This document shows, one piece after another, positions 8,480 through 17,511 of a stretch of DNA of 34,306 nt. Made by a program: the position numbers and the translations under genes. The DNA comes from JBCDGZ01 sp038750655. Its GTDB lineage: Bacteria > Bacteroidota > Bacteroidia > Chitinophagales > Saprospiraceae. A model generated the notes under the pieces. It worked only from the letters and a program-made list of their open reading frames with translations, was not told the origin of the DNA and did no database searches. Position 1 is the first letter of the stretch. Every line of letters starts with the position of its first letter. The stretch covers positions 1 to 34,306 of the forward strand of contig JBCDGZ010000084.1 of NCBI GenBank assembly GCA_038750655.1. The letters are read 5' to 3'.

Positions 8480-9154
8480 TTATTGATTGAGGAGTAGCCG
8501 TTTCATCTCTTGATTGGCTAGTTGGGGATCGAAGATCGCTTCGATCTGGAAATGAAGGCCCTCTATGCTATGTACGCTAATTTCTCCCTTCCCGGCCTTG
8601 AAAACCAGCTCATACTTATCATGCTGTAGTAAATACTGCTCAACGACTCTCTTCTGTGGATCAACGATCCAGTATTCCCCCACGCCGTGATTCTGGTAAT
8701 CTTCGAATTTGACACCTCGATCCCGGCTTGCTGTGCTTTTGGATAGGATTGCTGCAATAAATTTAGGAGCCGGAAAAAGCGTCTGTTCCCTTTTGAGCTG
8801 GCTGGCGGTTTTCTGGTCAAAAAAGCAAATGTCGGGTTCGTAATCGTTGCGAGTAAGCTGGATCATTAAGGTTCCAATTCCTACGAATCCAAGATCGTTA
8901 GAGTCAACGTAAGTGCTAATTAGACGGAATAAGGCACCGCAAACTTCGATATGAAGTTTACTTGGGGGGGAATGAATAATGATCTCACCGTTGATAAATT
9001 CTACCTTCTTCAGCTCGGTAATTTCATCAAGATAGAACTGTTGTCTACGCTTGTCTTCCTCTTCTAGAATTGCTTCCAATTCCCTCAGCATAGAAAGCGC
9101 ACTAGGAGATGCCAAGAAATTGGAAATTAGCTCTTTATGAGTCTGCTTGATCAT
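8480..9154 (-). CDS. Uma2-family (DUF820) nuclease-like protein with altered active site
   Basis: 224 residues. The N-terminal 45 residues are helical and charged. The Uma2 PD-(D/E)xK fold follows: VEFINGEIIIH (Glu52 region), YEPDICFF with Asp108, then ILSKSTASRDRGVKFEDY with Lys149, and GVGEYWIVDP. In most Uma2 proteins the segment before SPST reads VEVLS. Here it is AAILS, so the catalytic Glu is Ala135 (codon GCA), predicting weak or no nuclease activity by the usual mechanism. These proteins are common in multi-copy sets in Saprospiria and cyanobacteria, and their role is unsettled. It lies 52 bases downstream of the LTA-synthase-like gene in the same direction. Confidence 0.8.
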   Translation of the reverse strand: MIKQTHKELISNFLASPSALSMLRELEAILEEEDKRRQQFYLDEITELKKVEFINGEIIIHSPPSKLHIEVCGALFRLISTYVDSNDLGFVGIGTLMIQLTRNDYEPDICFFDQKTASQLKREQTLFPAPKFIAAILSKSTASRDRGVKFEDYQNHGVGEYWIVDPQKRVVEQYLLQHDKYELVFKAGKGEISVHSIEGLHFQIEAIFDPQLANQEMKRLLLNQ

Positions 9155-9206
9155 TGAATAACCAATTTAATTAAAAATAAACAATCATGATCAATAGAAC
9201 GCATTT

Positions 9207-11087
9207 TTACTCTACCAGCTGGTTGTAAACCATCCCCGCATGATGCTGCCAAATCATCGCCTTCAACTGCCGCTCCAACCGCTCCCTGGCCTCCGGCTGC
9301 TCCACTGACAAATCTTCTCTCAACCCCTTATCCACCCCATACGCATACAAGCCCTTGACCTGCCCCTTCTCCTCCATGAGTAACAAGTAGCGATCATCCG
9401 CAATCTGGTAGCTGCCATCGACCAAAAAATAGGCGTAACGAGCGGCACTGGCCCCGAAAATACTGTTGCCGAAGGCTTTATAAGACAGATCATAATCTAG
9501 ATAATCCATAATGCTAGGGAGAATATCGATTTGCTGCATGAGCCCAGGGTGAGCGCCTTTCAGGGTGGTATCTTGAGGGTGATAGAATAAAATGGGGACT
9601 TTGAAGCGCCCCAGTGGTGTGCGGTCATCCTGATTGCCGGAGAGGCCGATGTGGTCGGCGGTGATGACGAAGAGGGTGTTGTTGAACCAGGGCATTTGCC
9701 GAGCAGTTTGGAAAAACTGGTGCAGGGCCGTGTCGGTGTAGCGCATGCTGCGCTGCTGTGGATCGAGGTTGGGATAACGCTGCTCGAACCACTCTTCGGT
9801 GCGGAAGGGATGGTGGGAGGTGAGGGAGAAGAGGAGGGCGGCAAAGGGCTGAGGATACTGGTCGAGGGCACGGGCAGTGAACTGGAAGAAGGGCAGGTCC
9901 CAGATGCCCCAGTTGCCATCGTAGTCCGCGGGGTTGTCGTAGGCCCGGATGTCGTAGTATTGATCGAAGCCGCTGAGCTGCGCAAAGCGTTCAAATTCCA
10001 TAGAGCCGGGGTTGGCCCCGTGGAAGAAGCCGGAGGTGTAGCCTTTTAGCCCTAGCAGTGCGGCAAAGCTGGCTACGCGGTTGCTTTGGTAGGCGGAGAA
10101 CATCAGTGGGTCTTCCATTAGGGCCGGGATGCCGCTGCTGATGGCTACGATCCCCTGGGTGGAGCGCAGTCCGTTGGCGTAGCTTTGCTCGGCATAGAGT
10201 CCTTGTTGCAGTAGGGAGTCGAGGAAGGGCGTGTGTTCTAGCCCCGTTTGGAAAAAGCCGATTTGGTTGCGGCCGAAGCTTTCCAGGACGATGACCAGGA
10301 TGTTCTGGGCTGTGAAGGAGGCCGCTGTGCGGGGTTGGTGATTTAAAGGCTGTAGTTGCTCTGCCTCCGCTTCTTCGATGAACGTGGGGACCTTGAGGTG
10401 CCGTTGCTGGATGGAGAAAATCAGCTGTAGGCTGGCATTGGAGGGGAGGGGAAGGAGGCGCTTGTCTTCTACGTAATCGGAGGCGGTGATGGGCATGACG
10501 GGGCGCATTTGTAGGCCACCCCGGGCGGCGATGGCGAAGCCACCGACGCTGAGCAGGAACAGCGCGATCTGATAGGGGAGGTGCAGCCGCTCGGGAGAGG
10601 GAGGCTGGCCTAGATAGTCGTAGGCTCGGTGGAGCAGATAGAGCAGTAGGAAGAAAAGCAGTATCAGGTACCAATATTCTAGGAGGATGGTGCCCGTTTG
10701 TTGGGTAGAATGGGCGAGCATCCGCAGGTCGCTACCGATGATCCGGCGGTAGGCGAAGCCGAAATAGGCAATATCAGTTAGCTCTATGATAAGAGCTAAG
10801 GCGTTGAAAATCAGAAAGCTATATTTTTGAATTTGCTGATAACGAGGATGGGCTCGTTGCGGAATAGGCAGGATACTTAGTAGGATGAAGAGAGCATTGA
10901 TGTATACAATAGCCGCCAAATCAAAGCGAAGCGCAAAGAAGCTAATTCTGGCCAGCTCGCCCATTGGGAGCGGCGGAAAATAGTCAGCGTTGAAGGCATA
11001 AAACAGCAGGCGGATTCCACTGAACAAAGCCAAGACTAGTAACAGCCTTTTGAGCAAAATGATGAGATAATGGCCTTCTTTTTTCAA
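9207..11087 (-). CDS. LTA synthase/MdoB-type sulfatase-fold membrane enzyme
   Basis: 626 residues. Five hydrophobic helices lie within residues 8-185, followed by an extracytoplasmic alkaline-phosphatase-superfamily domain. Active-site landmarks: VIVLESFG with metal-binding Glu269; GLRSTQG with Thr310 as probable nucleophile; GNWGIWD near 391; SLTSHHPF near 421; and ITADHIG with Asp478/His479. Relatives transfer phosphoglycerol or phosphoethanolamine to polyglycerol-phosphate, periplasmic glucans or lipid A sugars. The substrate here cannot be told. The frame opens at a TTG (11085-11087) with a stop five codons upstream, and the first internal ATG would remove the first helix, so a TTG start is inferred. 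It may be co-transcribed with the Uma2-like gene downstream. Confidence 0.85.
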   Translation of the reverse strand: MKKEGHYLIILLKRLLLVLALFSGIRLLFYAFNADYFPPLPMGELARISFFALRFDLAAIVYINALFILLSILPIPQRAHPRYQQIQKYSFLIFNALALIIELTDIAYFGFAYRRIIGSDLRMLAHSTQQTGTILLEYWYLILLFFLLLYLLHRAYDYLGQPPSPERLHLPYQIALFLLSVGGFAIAARGGLQMRPVMPITASDYVEDKRLLPLPSNASLQLIFSIQQRHLKVPTFIEEAEAEQLQPLNHQPRTAASFTAQNILVIVLESFGRNQIGFFQTGLEHTPFLDSLLQQGLYAEQSYANGLRSTQGIVAISSGIPALMEDPLMFSAYQSNRVASFAALLGLKGYTSGFFHGANPGSMEFERFAQLSGFDQYYDIRAYDNPADYDGNWGIWDLPFFQFTARALDQYPQPFAALLFSLTSHHPFRTEEWFEQRYPNLDPQQRSMRYTDTALHQFFQTARQMPWFNNTLFVITADHIGLSGNQDDRTPLGRFKVPILFYHPQDTTLKGAHPGLMQQIDILPSIMDYLDYDLSYKAFGNSIFGASAARYAYFLVDGSYQIADDRYLLLMEEKGQVKGLYAYGVDKGLREDLSVEQPEARERLERQLKAMIWQHHAGMVYNQLVE

Positions 11088-11563
11088 ATAAAATGGTAGA
11101 AATTAATGATCTGATAAATAAGCGTCCAATTTAAAAAAAGACTGTCACATTATTTTTCACACATATGTTATTTTTTATGAAAAAGCCGTAAGTTTGTATT
11201 GCAGTAATCTAATTATTGCAAAGAGATACCCACTCAAGTATCATCCAAGCTTTGGCCCAACAGTTAATCATTGGGGAGCAGACTCAGGGTGTTAGTAGGG
11301 CGGGCCCCAGCCGTTGACTTGTCCGGCTTTCTGCATTTCGGTGCTGGAAACAAGGGGATTACCCAAAGCAAACTGGCTACCTCATTCATGTCTTTTCGGG
11401 GTCCAAAAGCACCCTGATACTTGGGTGGTTTCTTCTTTTAACTTCCCTTCTCATTCCAGCGAATTTTTCCTAAGTTTACAAGTATACAATACTTCGGAGC
11501 AGCCTCCGGCCCTCATCCCTGGATTAGGCCCGGATCTATTCTATCTATAAACAATCAACCTTG
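11088..11563. other. 476-base divergent intergenic region; no gene recognised
   Basis: It lies between the starts of the LTA-synthase-like gene (minus) and the sortilin/BNR gene (plus), so it should hold promoters for both. The 11088-11200 part is AT-rich. From about 11220 to 11550 the base composition becomes mixed and GC-richer, with short inverted segments such as AGCCG/CGGCT around 11310-11333. No known RNA family was recognised. A 78-codon frame starting at TTG 11314 has no coding character. Confidence 0.4.
11189..11196 (+). promoter_or_regulatory. Possible -7 promoter box for the 11564-17511 operon
   Basis: TAAGTTTG matches TAnnTTTG exactly. The expected -33 region reads GTTATTTTTT rather than TTTG. 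If used, the transcript would have an untranslated leader of about 360 bases, which is unusually long. Confidence 0.3.
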
Positions 11564-14461
11564 ATGATGAAACAACTCTTTTCAGGCTTCTTACTACTGT
11601 TTTCGCTCAGCCTTTTTGCCCAAAACGATCAACCTCCCTACACCCCCGCTGCTGAGCGCATCGATGGTTTTACCAAGAGACAACAGCTGGCCGAGCAGTC
11701 GCTGTTCAGCCAACTAGAATTCTCCTCCATCGGCCCCAGCGTCTTCAGCGGTCGGGTCGTCGATCTGGCCATCCACCCCGATGATCCCAGCGTCTTCTAC
11801 GTCGGCTACGCCTCCGGCGGCCTATGGAAAACCGAAAGTAATGGCACCCACTTCGAACCTCTCTTCGACGACCAAGTCGTCATGACCATCGGCGACATCG
11901 CCGTCGACTGGAAGCGCAACACCATCTGGATCGGTACGGGCGAGAACAACTCCAGCCGCTCCTCCTACTCCGGTGTCGGCCTATTTCGCAGTACCGACGG
12001 CGGTAAAACCTGGGAGCACCGAGGACTCCCCGAAAGCCACCACATCGGTCGGATCATCCTTCACCCTGATGATCCCAACACCCTCTGGGTCGCCGTACTA
12101 GGGCACCTCTATTCGCCCAACGAAGAGCGCGGTGTCTACAAAACCACCGACGGTGGCCAAACCTGGAGCAAAACCCTCTACGTCAACCCCAATGCCGGTG
12201 GCATCGACCTGATCATCGACCCCGATGATGCCAACACGCTCTACGCCGCCACCTGGCACCGCGAGCGCCGCGCCTGGAACTTTGTCGAGGCCGGCGTCGG
12301 CTCCGGCATCTACAAAAGCACCGACGGCGGTAACAACTGGACGCAGCTGAATACTGATACCAGCGGCTTCCCCAATGGCGAAGGCGTCGGCCGAATCGGC
12401 CTTGATATGGTGAAAAAAGACGGTAAAACGGTGCTGTTTGCCATTTTGGACAACTATTTTCGGCGGCCTGAGAAAGACAAAGAGGACGATGAGGAAGGGC
12501 TGACTAAGGATGATTTGCGTCCCATGTCCAAGGCTGACTTTCTGAAGTTGGAACAGGATAAAGTCGCCGATTTTCTCAAAAACAATAATTTCCCCAAAAA
12601 ATACAGCGCCGAAAAGGTCATCAAAATGGTCGAGGAGGATAAAATCAAACCGCTGGCCCTGGTAGCGTTTCTGGAAGATGCCAATTCCCTCCTGTTTGAC
12701 ACCCCAGTTATTGGTGCCGAAGTCTACCGTTCTGACGATGGAGGCAAGAGCTGGACAAAGACCCACGAAGATTACCTCAACAGTGTCTATAACTCCTACG
12801 GCTATTATTTTGGTCAAATTCGAGTAGCACAGGATAATCCTGATAAGATTTATATTCTGGGCGTTCCGGTACTGCGCTCTGATGATGGCGGAAAAAATTT
12901 CAAGTCGATCAACGGCGATAATGTTCACGTCGACCACCATGCCCTTTGGGTCAACCCCAATCGGCCGGGCCACCTGGTTTTAGGCAACGACGGCGGCGTC
13001 AATATCTCCTACGATGATGGCGAATCTTGGTTTAAGTGCAACACGCCGCCGCTAGGGCAGTTTTATTACGTTGCCGTAGATATGGCCAAGCCTTACAAGG
13101 TATACGGAGGCTTGCAAGACAATGGCGTTTGGACAGGGGCCCACAACTATAAGGCCAGTACGAGCTGGCACGGCAGCGGCCGCTATCCTTACAAGTCCAT
13201 CATGGGCGGCGATGGGATGCAGGTGGCCATTGATATGCGGGATAACAATACGGTGTATACAGGCTTTCAATTTGGCAATTATTATCGGATAAATCAGCAG
13301 ACGGGCAAGCGAACGTATATCACGCCTCGTCACGAGCTGGGGGAGCGCCCCCTGCGCTGGAACTGGCAAAGCCCCATTCATCTTTCTAAACACAATCAGG
13401 ACATACTCTACATGGGCTCCAATAAAGTACATCGCTCGATGAATCAAGGAGCTAATTTCGAAGAAATTTCTGAGGATCTGACCACCGGCGGTATCAAAGG
13501 TGATGTGGCCTATTCTACGCTTACCGCCTTGCACGAATCTCCCTTAAAGTTCGGCCTTCTCTACGCTGGAAGCGATGATGGCTTAATCCATGTCAGCAAG
13601 GATGGTGGCAACAATTGGACAAAGATCAGCGATGCGCTGCCGCAGCGGATGTGGGTCAGCCGCATTCAGACCTCCAAATACAAAGAAGGGCGGGTTTATG
13701 CTACGCTAAACGGCTATCGCTGGGATGATTTTACAGCCTATCTGTACGTTTCGGAGGACTATGGCAACAGCTGGCGCCAACTCGGTGCTGGCTTGCCCAA
13801 AGAGCCGCTGAATGTGGTCAAAGAAGATCCGGTTAATGAAAATATCCTCTATGTCGGCAGCGATCATGGTCTGTATGTGTCGCTGGATCGGGGGGCGACT
13901 TTCATGCTGCTCGACCACAAGCTCCCCGCCGTAGCGGTGCACGACCTGGTGGTCCATCCTCGCGAAAATCACCTGATCGTTGCTACGCATGGCCGCTCCT
14001 TTTACAAAACAGATGTCAGTCACTTGCAAGGATTGGATGAGGAATTGATGGCAAAAGATTTACATGCCTTCTCTACCAACGAGGTCCGACACAGCCGCTA
14101 CTGGGGCCGACAGCGCGCCCAATGGATGGAGGCCTATGATCCAGAAACACAGATTGTTTTCTATGCTAAAGCCGGAGGGAAAACCCAGCTGACGGTTCGC
14201 TCTGCCGATGGCCAGAAATTGCACCAAAAAGAGGTTGACGCTGTCAAAGGGCTCAACTTTGTGAAGTACGATATGAGCCTCGAAGAGGAGCAGGTGAACG
14301 CCTACACCAAGACCTTGAACGAGAAAAAGAAAGAAGAGCAGAAAAACATCAAGGTAAAGAAGGCAGACAACGGAAAGTACTACCTGCATCCTGGAGAATA
14401 TGAAGTAGAGTTGAAAAAGAATAGCCAATCGGTAACCACCACCTTAAACATCAAAAAATGA
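11564..14461 (+). CDS. Secreted sortilin/BNR-type beta-propeller protein
   Basis: About 965 residues with a signal peptide (KQLFSGFLLLFSLSLFAQ). ATGs at 11564 and 11567 are both possible starts; the frame also has a TTG at 11561. The body contains many Asp-box strands of the S/T-x-D-x-G-x-x-W type: FRSTDGGKTWEH, YKTTDGGQTWSK, YKSTDGGNNWTQ, YRSDDGGKSWTK, HVSKDGGNNWTK, YVSEDYGNSWRQ. This indicates the VPS10/sortilin or sialidase-like propellers often annotated glycosyl hydrolase. A Lys/Glu-rich helical insertion (about residues 300-370, nucleotides 12460-12670) interrupts the propeller. The C-terminus is a charged helix and a short strand (VTTTLNIKK) without an evident T9SS signal. No catalytic residues could be assigned, so an enzymatic role is unproven. 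Its stop overlaps the next start by ATGA. Confidence 0.85.
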   Translation: MMKQLFSGFLLLFSLSLFAQNDQPPYTPAAERIDGFTKRQQLAEQSLFSQLEFSSIGPSVFSGRVVDLAIHPDDPSVFYVGYASGGLWKTESNGTHFEPLFDDQVVMTIGDIAVDWKRNTIWIGTGENNSSRSSYSGVGLFRSTDGGKTWEHRGLPESHHIGRIILHPDDPNTLWVAVLGHLYSPNEERGVYKTTDGGQTWSKTLYVNPNAGGIDLIIDPDDANTLYAATWHRERRAWNFVEAGVGSGIYKSTDGGNNWTQLNTDTSGFPNGEGVGRIGLDMVKKDGKTVLFAILDNYFRRPEKDKEDDEEGLTKDDLRPMSKADFLKLEQDKVADFLKNNNFPKKYSAEKVIKMVEEDKIKPLALVAFLEDANSLLFDTPVIGAEVYRSDDGGKSWTKTHEDYLNSVYNSYGYYFGQIRVAQDNPDKIYILGVPVLRSDDGGKNFKSINGDNVHVDHHALWVNPNRPGHLVLGNDGGVNISYDDGESWFKCNTPPLGQFYYVAVDMAKPYKVYGGLQDNGVWTGAHNYKASTSWHGSGRYPYKSIMGGDGMQVAIDMRDNNTVYTGFQFGNYYRINQQTGKRTYITPRHELGERPLRWNWQSPIHLSKHNQDILYMGSNKVHRSMNQGANFEEISEDLTTGGIKGDVAYSTLTALHESPLKFGLLYAGSDDGLIHVSKDGGNNWTKISDALPQRMWVSRIQTSKYKEGRVYATLNGYRWDDFTAYLYVSEDYGNSWRQLGAGLPKEPLNVVKEDPVNENILYVGSDHGLYVSLDRGATFMLLDHKLPAVAVHDLVVHPRENHLIVATHGRSFYKTDVSHLQGLDEELMAKDLHAFSTNEVRHSRYWGRQRAQWMEAYDPETQIVFYAKAGGKTQLTVRSADGQKLHQKEVDAVKGLNFVKYDMSLEEEQVNAYTKTLNEKKKEEQKNIKVKKADNGKYYLHPGEYEVELKKNSQSVTTTLNIKK

Positions 14462-15630
14462 AAGTAGCTACGTATATTTGGATGGGCTTGTTAGCCTTAA
14501 ACATTGGCTTATTAGGGGCTTGTTCGTCGTCCTCGGAGAAGAAGGAAAAGGAGGGGACCGCCTCAGCGGATAGGGTAGAGCCGGTGGACTTATCGAATTA
14601 TTTTATTAAAACCTACAAAGGACAGATTGGCGATGACCTGCCGATTAGCTTTACCTTGATCAATTTTGCGCAGGGCAATCTGACGGGCTGGTACAGTTAT
14701 GATAAAATTGGCAAACGCATTGACTTACAGGGAGAGAGCAATCTGGATGAGAGCTTTTACCTAGAGGAGTACACGGAGGAGGGGGCAACAGGTAAATTCA
14801 GGGGTTCGATAGCGAATCTGAGTCGCCTGGAAGGCCAATGGCAGAACCAGGACAGCAGTAAGGTTTTTGATTTTGTATTGGAGGAAGTCGAGCAGGCGGA
14901 GCACGTTGGCTGGGCGGGTGCCTGGCACCTCAATGATGTATGGGATGGCGGTACTTTGCTGCTGGGCAACGTTAATTTGGAGGAGAAAACCCTGGATTTT
15001 GCGCTGGATTTTGTACGCAATACCCATTTTGGCGCTATTCAAGGGACGGCCGTCATCAAAAAGCAGCGCGCAATTTTTAGTCAACCAATATTGGGGAATG
15101 AGGAAAAATGCGAGCTTGCCTTTATGCTCAAAGGGGATCACATCGAAGTCGAACAAAACAGTAGCCCCTGGGCCTGCGGCTTCGGAATGCGCGCCTACGC
15201 CGGCGGCCGCTACGACAATAAAGTCATCACCATTGAGCCCGAAATGACCCACGGCCAAGGCGAAGAAACCCACTTCAACACCCCAGCGCAACACGAGGCC
15301 TTCAAAACCCTAACGGGCGATTTCTACGAAACCTTTGCCTTCAATATGCAGCATCACGAAAAGACACCGCAGGAAATACCTGAGGCAGGTGCAGCCACCT
15401 ACCAAACAGAAGGCTGGATTTACGGGATGATGCAAACCAACAAGGCCATTGTACTGTTTGATGAACAAAATCAGCTTTGGGCCGCCACACAAGATTCTAG
15501 AGAAGAGGAGTCCGTCATTCGCTATTTTACCAATACCAAAAGTGGCGAAGATGCCATACCCGCAGCGATTATGGAATGGCGCAAAGACATCGGCAATGAT
15601 CGATTAATTGTAGAAAAAATGGGAGAATAA
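14458..15630 (+). CDS. Putative lipoprotein of unknown function
   Basis: 390 residues. The N-terminus is a lipoprotein signal peptide with lipobox LLGAC (Cys at about 22), followed by a Ser/Lys/Glu-rich linker. The rest is a beta-rich fold with repeating themes of FTLINFAQGNLTGWYSY and RLEGQWQNQDSSKVFDF, resembling small barrel domains that measure energy-like or ligand-like cores, but I do not recognise a family. The start codon overlaps the stop of the propeller gene (ATGA), so translation is probably coupled, and the next gene begins 21 bases after its stop. An outer-membrane lipoprotein partner of the two secreted neighbours is inferred. Confidence 0.75.
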   Translation: MKVATYIWMGLLALNIGLLGACSSSSEKKEKEGTASADRVEPVDLSNYFIKTYKGQIGDDLPISFTLINFAQGNLTGWYSYDKIGKRIDLQGESNLDESFYLEEYTEEGATGKFRGSIANLSRLEGQWQNQDSSKVFDFVLEEVEQAEHVGWAGAWHLNDVWDGGTLLLGNVNLEEKTLDFALDFVRNTHFGAIQGTAVIKKQRAIFSQPILGNEEKCELAFMLKGDHIEVEQNSSPWACGFGMRAYAGGRYDNKVITIEPEMTHGQGEETHFNTPAQHEAFKTLTGDFYETFAFNMQHHEKTPQEIPEAGAATYQTEGWIYGMMQTNKAIVLFDEQNQLWAATQDSREEESVIRYFTNTKSGEDAIPAAIMEWRKDIGNDRLIVEKMGE

Positions 15631-15651
15631 CGTAATGAAGAATCTAGTGAT

Positions 15652-17511
15652 ATGAAAAAGTGGACCTTGAGCATTGGGGTACTCTTATTTTTCGGAGCGA
15701 CCCTGTGGAGCCAGAATCTGTGTACCGGCAGTTTGGGAGAAAATATTTTCGAAGATGGCGACTTCGGCTCTGGCTTCGCCAACGTTCTGCCTACTGATCC
15801 TGGCATTGCTCCAGGTTATATCTATACGCTGAACGTACCGCCAGAAGATGGCTTCTACACCGTGACCAATAATACCGGTAACTGGTTCGGGCTGTTTCCA
15901 ACCTGGATGTCCATTACCGACAATAGCTCAGACCCCAATGGCTATATGATGGTCGTCAATGCTTCATTTGAACCGGGTATTTTTTACGAGGAAGTGATTC
16001 CTGATTTATGTGAAAATACACTCTACGAATTTTCGGCAGACATCATCAATATCATACGGCCAGGGGCGACCAATCATCTCCTCCCTCGAGTTTCTTTCCT
16101 GCTTGACAACCAGCTGGAACTGTCCACAGGGGATATTGGGCAAACAGGGACCTGGAGGACCTATGGCTTCACCTTCACCACCGGACCGGGGCAAACCCAA
16201 CTGCGCCTCGCCCTAAGCAACGATGCCCCCGGCGGCTTCGGCAACGACCTGGCCCTGGACAATATCCAATTTCGCGCCTGCGGGCCTACGGCTCGCATCG
16301 GCCCCTTCACCGATATTGACCTCTGCGAAGACGATGCCGCACGAAGCCTCTTCGCCGAAATCCAGGGCAATCAATTCAATACGCCAGTCTACCAGTGGCA
16401 AATCCTACAAAACGGCCTTTGGGTCGACCTGCCCGGTGCTACCGGCACCACCATCCCCGTTGATCCAACGCTGTTGGGCAACGGCACCTATACCTTCCGC
16501 TACCTACTGGCCAACAGTCTCAGTAACCTCAGCAGCCCCAAATGTCGCATCGTTTCTCAGACTAAAGAGGTGCAGGTTATCCCCATTCGCTTCACCCTCT
16601 TCGATACCATCTGCCTGGGCAGCACCTTCCAACTGGGCGAACAGCAGCTGAGCAGCACCGGCGTCTACCGCGACTCGCTGCTGGCCCAAAATGGCTGCGA
16701 TAGCCTCGTTACCCTTAACCTCGAAGTGCTCACCGGGACCACCCTGGAGGCCGACATCGAACTGCGCAACCCCTCCTGCTCAGGCTTCACCGACGGAGCG
16801 ATCCTGCTCAACCAGGTGACCGGCGGCTCAGAGCCCTACCGCATTGAAGTGCTGGACAGTGAGCAGCAACTGGTCGCCGATCCGGAGGCGCTGGGCGGCG
16901 GGGTGTATACCGTACGGGTGATCGATCGGTTTGGCTGTCAACTAGAGGAGGTCTGGCAGCTCATCGATCCCCTTCCACTGGTGCTGAGCCTAGGGACAGA
17001 TACAACCTTAGAATTGGGGCAAAGTCTGGTTATTCAAGCCAATACCAACTTCTTTATCGACAATTATCAGTGGCAGCCTCCTGAGATACTGGACTGTGCG
17101 AACTGCCCAGCTCCGGCGGCCACACCAATCGCAAATACACCCGTTCAGCTCATTGCTACCGATGCCAATGGTTGCAGCATTTCGGACAGCATTGGTCTTG
17201 CGGTGACGGAGGTTCGCAAGGTGTATATTCCCAATATTTTTACCCCCAATGACGATGGAATCAATGATGATTTTACAGTTTTTGTCGATCCCAACAATGC
17301 TGTTCGCATTGTGAGCTTTCGGGTTTTTGATCGTTGGGGCGGGCTGTTGTATGAGGCCGAAGATCAGGCGCCGAATAGCGAACTGCTTTTGTGGAATGGC
17401 ACGGCTAATGGTGAGGCTTTGGATGAGGGGGTTTATGTTTATTTCGCAGAAATTGCCTTTGTTGATGGTGTGGTGCTCAAGTATGCAGGAGATGTGGCCT
17501 TGATCAGGTGA
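15652..17511 (+). CDS. T9SS type B (gliding-motility-associated C-terminal) secreted protein
   Basis: 619 residues with a signal peptide (TLSIGVLLFFGATLWSQ). The first 200 residues form a carbohydrate-binding-like beta sandwich (NIFEDGDFGSGF at the start, ALDNIQFRACGP at the end). The middle holds a segment with the CDSLVTLNLEV motif found in large Bacteroidota surface proteins and a SprB-like repeat (NPSCSGFTDGAILLN, SEPYRIEVLD, GVYTVRVIDRFGC). The last 95 residues are the CHU_C/T9SS type B sorting domain: VYIPNIFTPNDDGINDDF, FRVFDRWGGLLYE, and final strands VLKYAGDVALIR. It is exported by the type IX system and probably surface-attached; function is unknown. Its TGA at 17509-17511 abuts the end of the convergent gene with no intervening base. 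Confidence 0.88.
   Translation: MKKWTLSIGVLLFFGATLWSQNLCTGSLGENIFEDGDFGSGFANVLPTDPGIAPGYIYTLNVPPEDGFYTVTNNTGNWFGLFPTWMSITDNSSDPNGYMMVVNASFEPGIFYEEVIPDLCENTLYEFSADIINIIRPGATNHLLPRVSFLLDNQLELSTGDIGQTGTWRTYGFTFTTGPGQTQLRLALSNDAPGGFGNDLALDNIQFRACGPTARIGPFTDIDLCEDDAARSLFAEIQGNQFNTPVYQWQILQNGLWVDLPGATGTTIPVDPTLLGNGTYTFRYLLANSLSNLSSPKCRIVSQTKEVQVIPIRFTLFDTICLGSTFQLGEQQLSSTGVYRDSLLAQNGCDSLVTLNLEVLTGTTLEADIELRNPSCSGFTDGAILLNQVTGGSEPYRIEVLDSEQQLVADPEALGGGVYTVRVIDRFGCQLEEVWQLIDPLPLVLSLGTDTTLELGQSLVIQANTNFFIDNYQWQPPEILDCANCPAPAATPIANTPVQLIATDANGCSISDSIGLAVTEVRKVYIPNIFTPNDDGINDDFTVFVDPNNAVRIVSFRVFDRWGGLLYEAEDQAPNSELLLWNGTANGEALDEGVYVYFAEIAFVDGVVLKYAGDVALIR

Noticed and set aside
11314..11550. 78-codon plus-strand frame in the divergent spacer
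   Set aside because: TTG start, no motif, and composition that looks non-coding.
12098..12973. Minus-strand frame of 291 codons opposite the BNR protein
   Set aside because: Shadow frame; the plus strand carries repeated Asp-box motifs.
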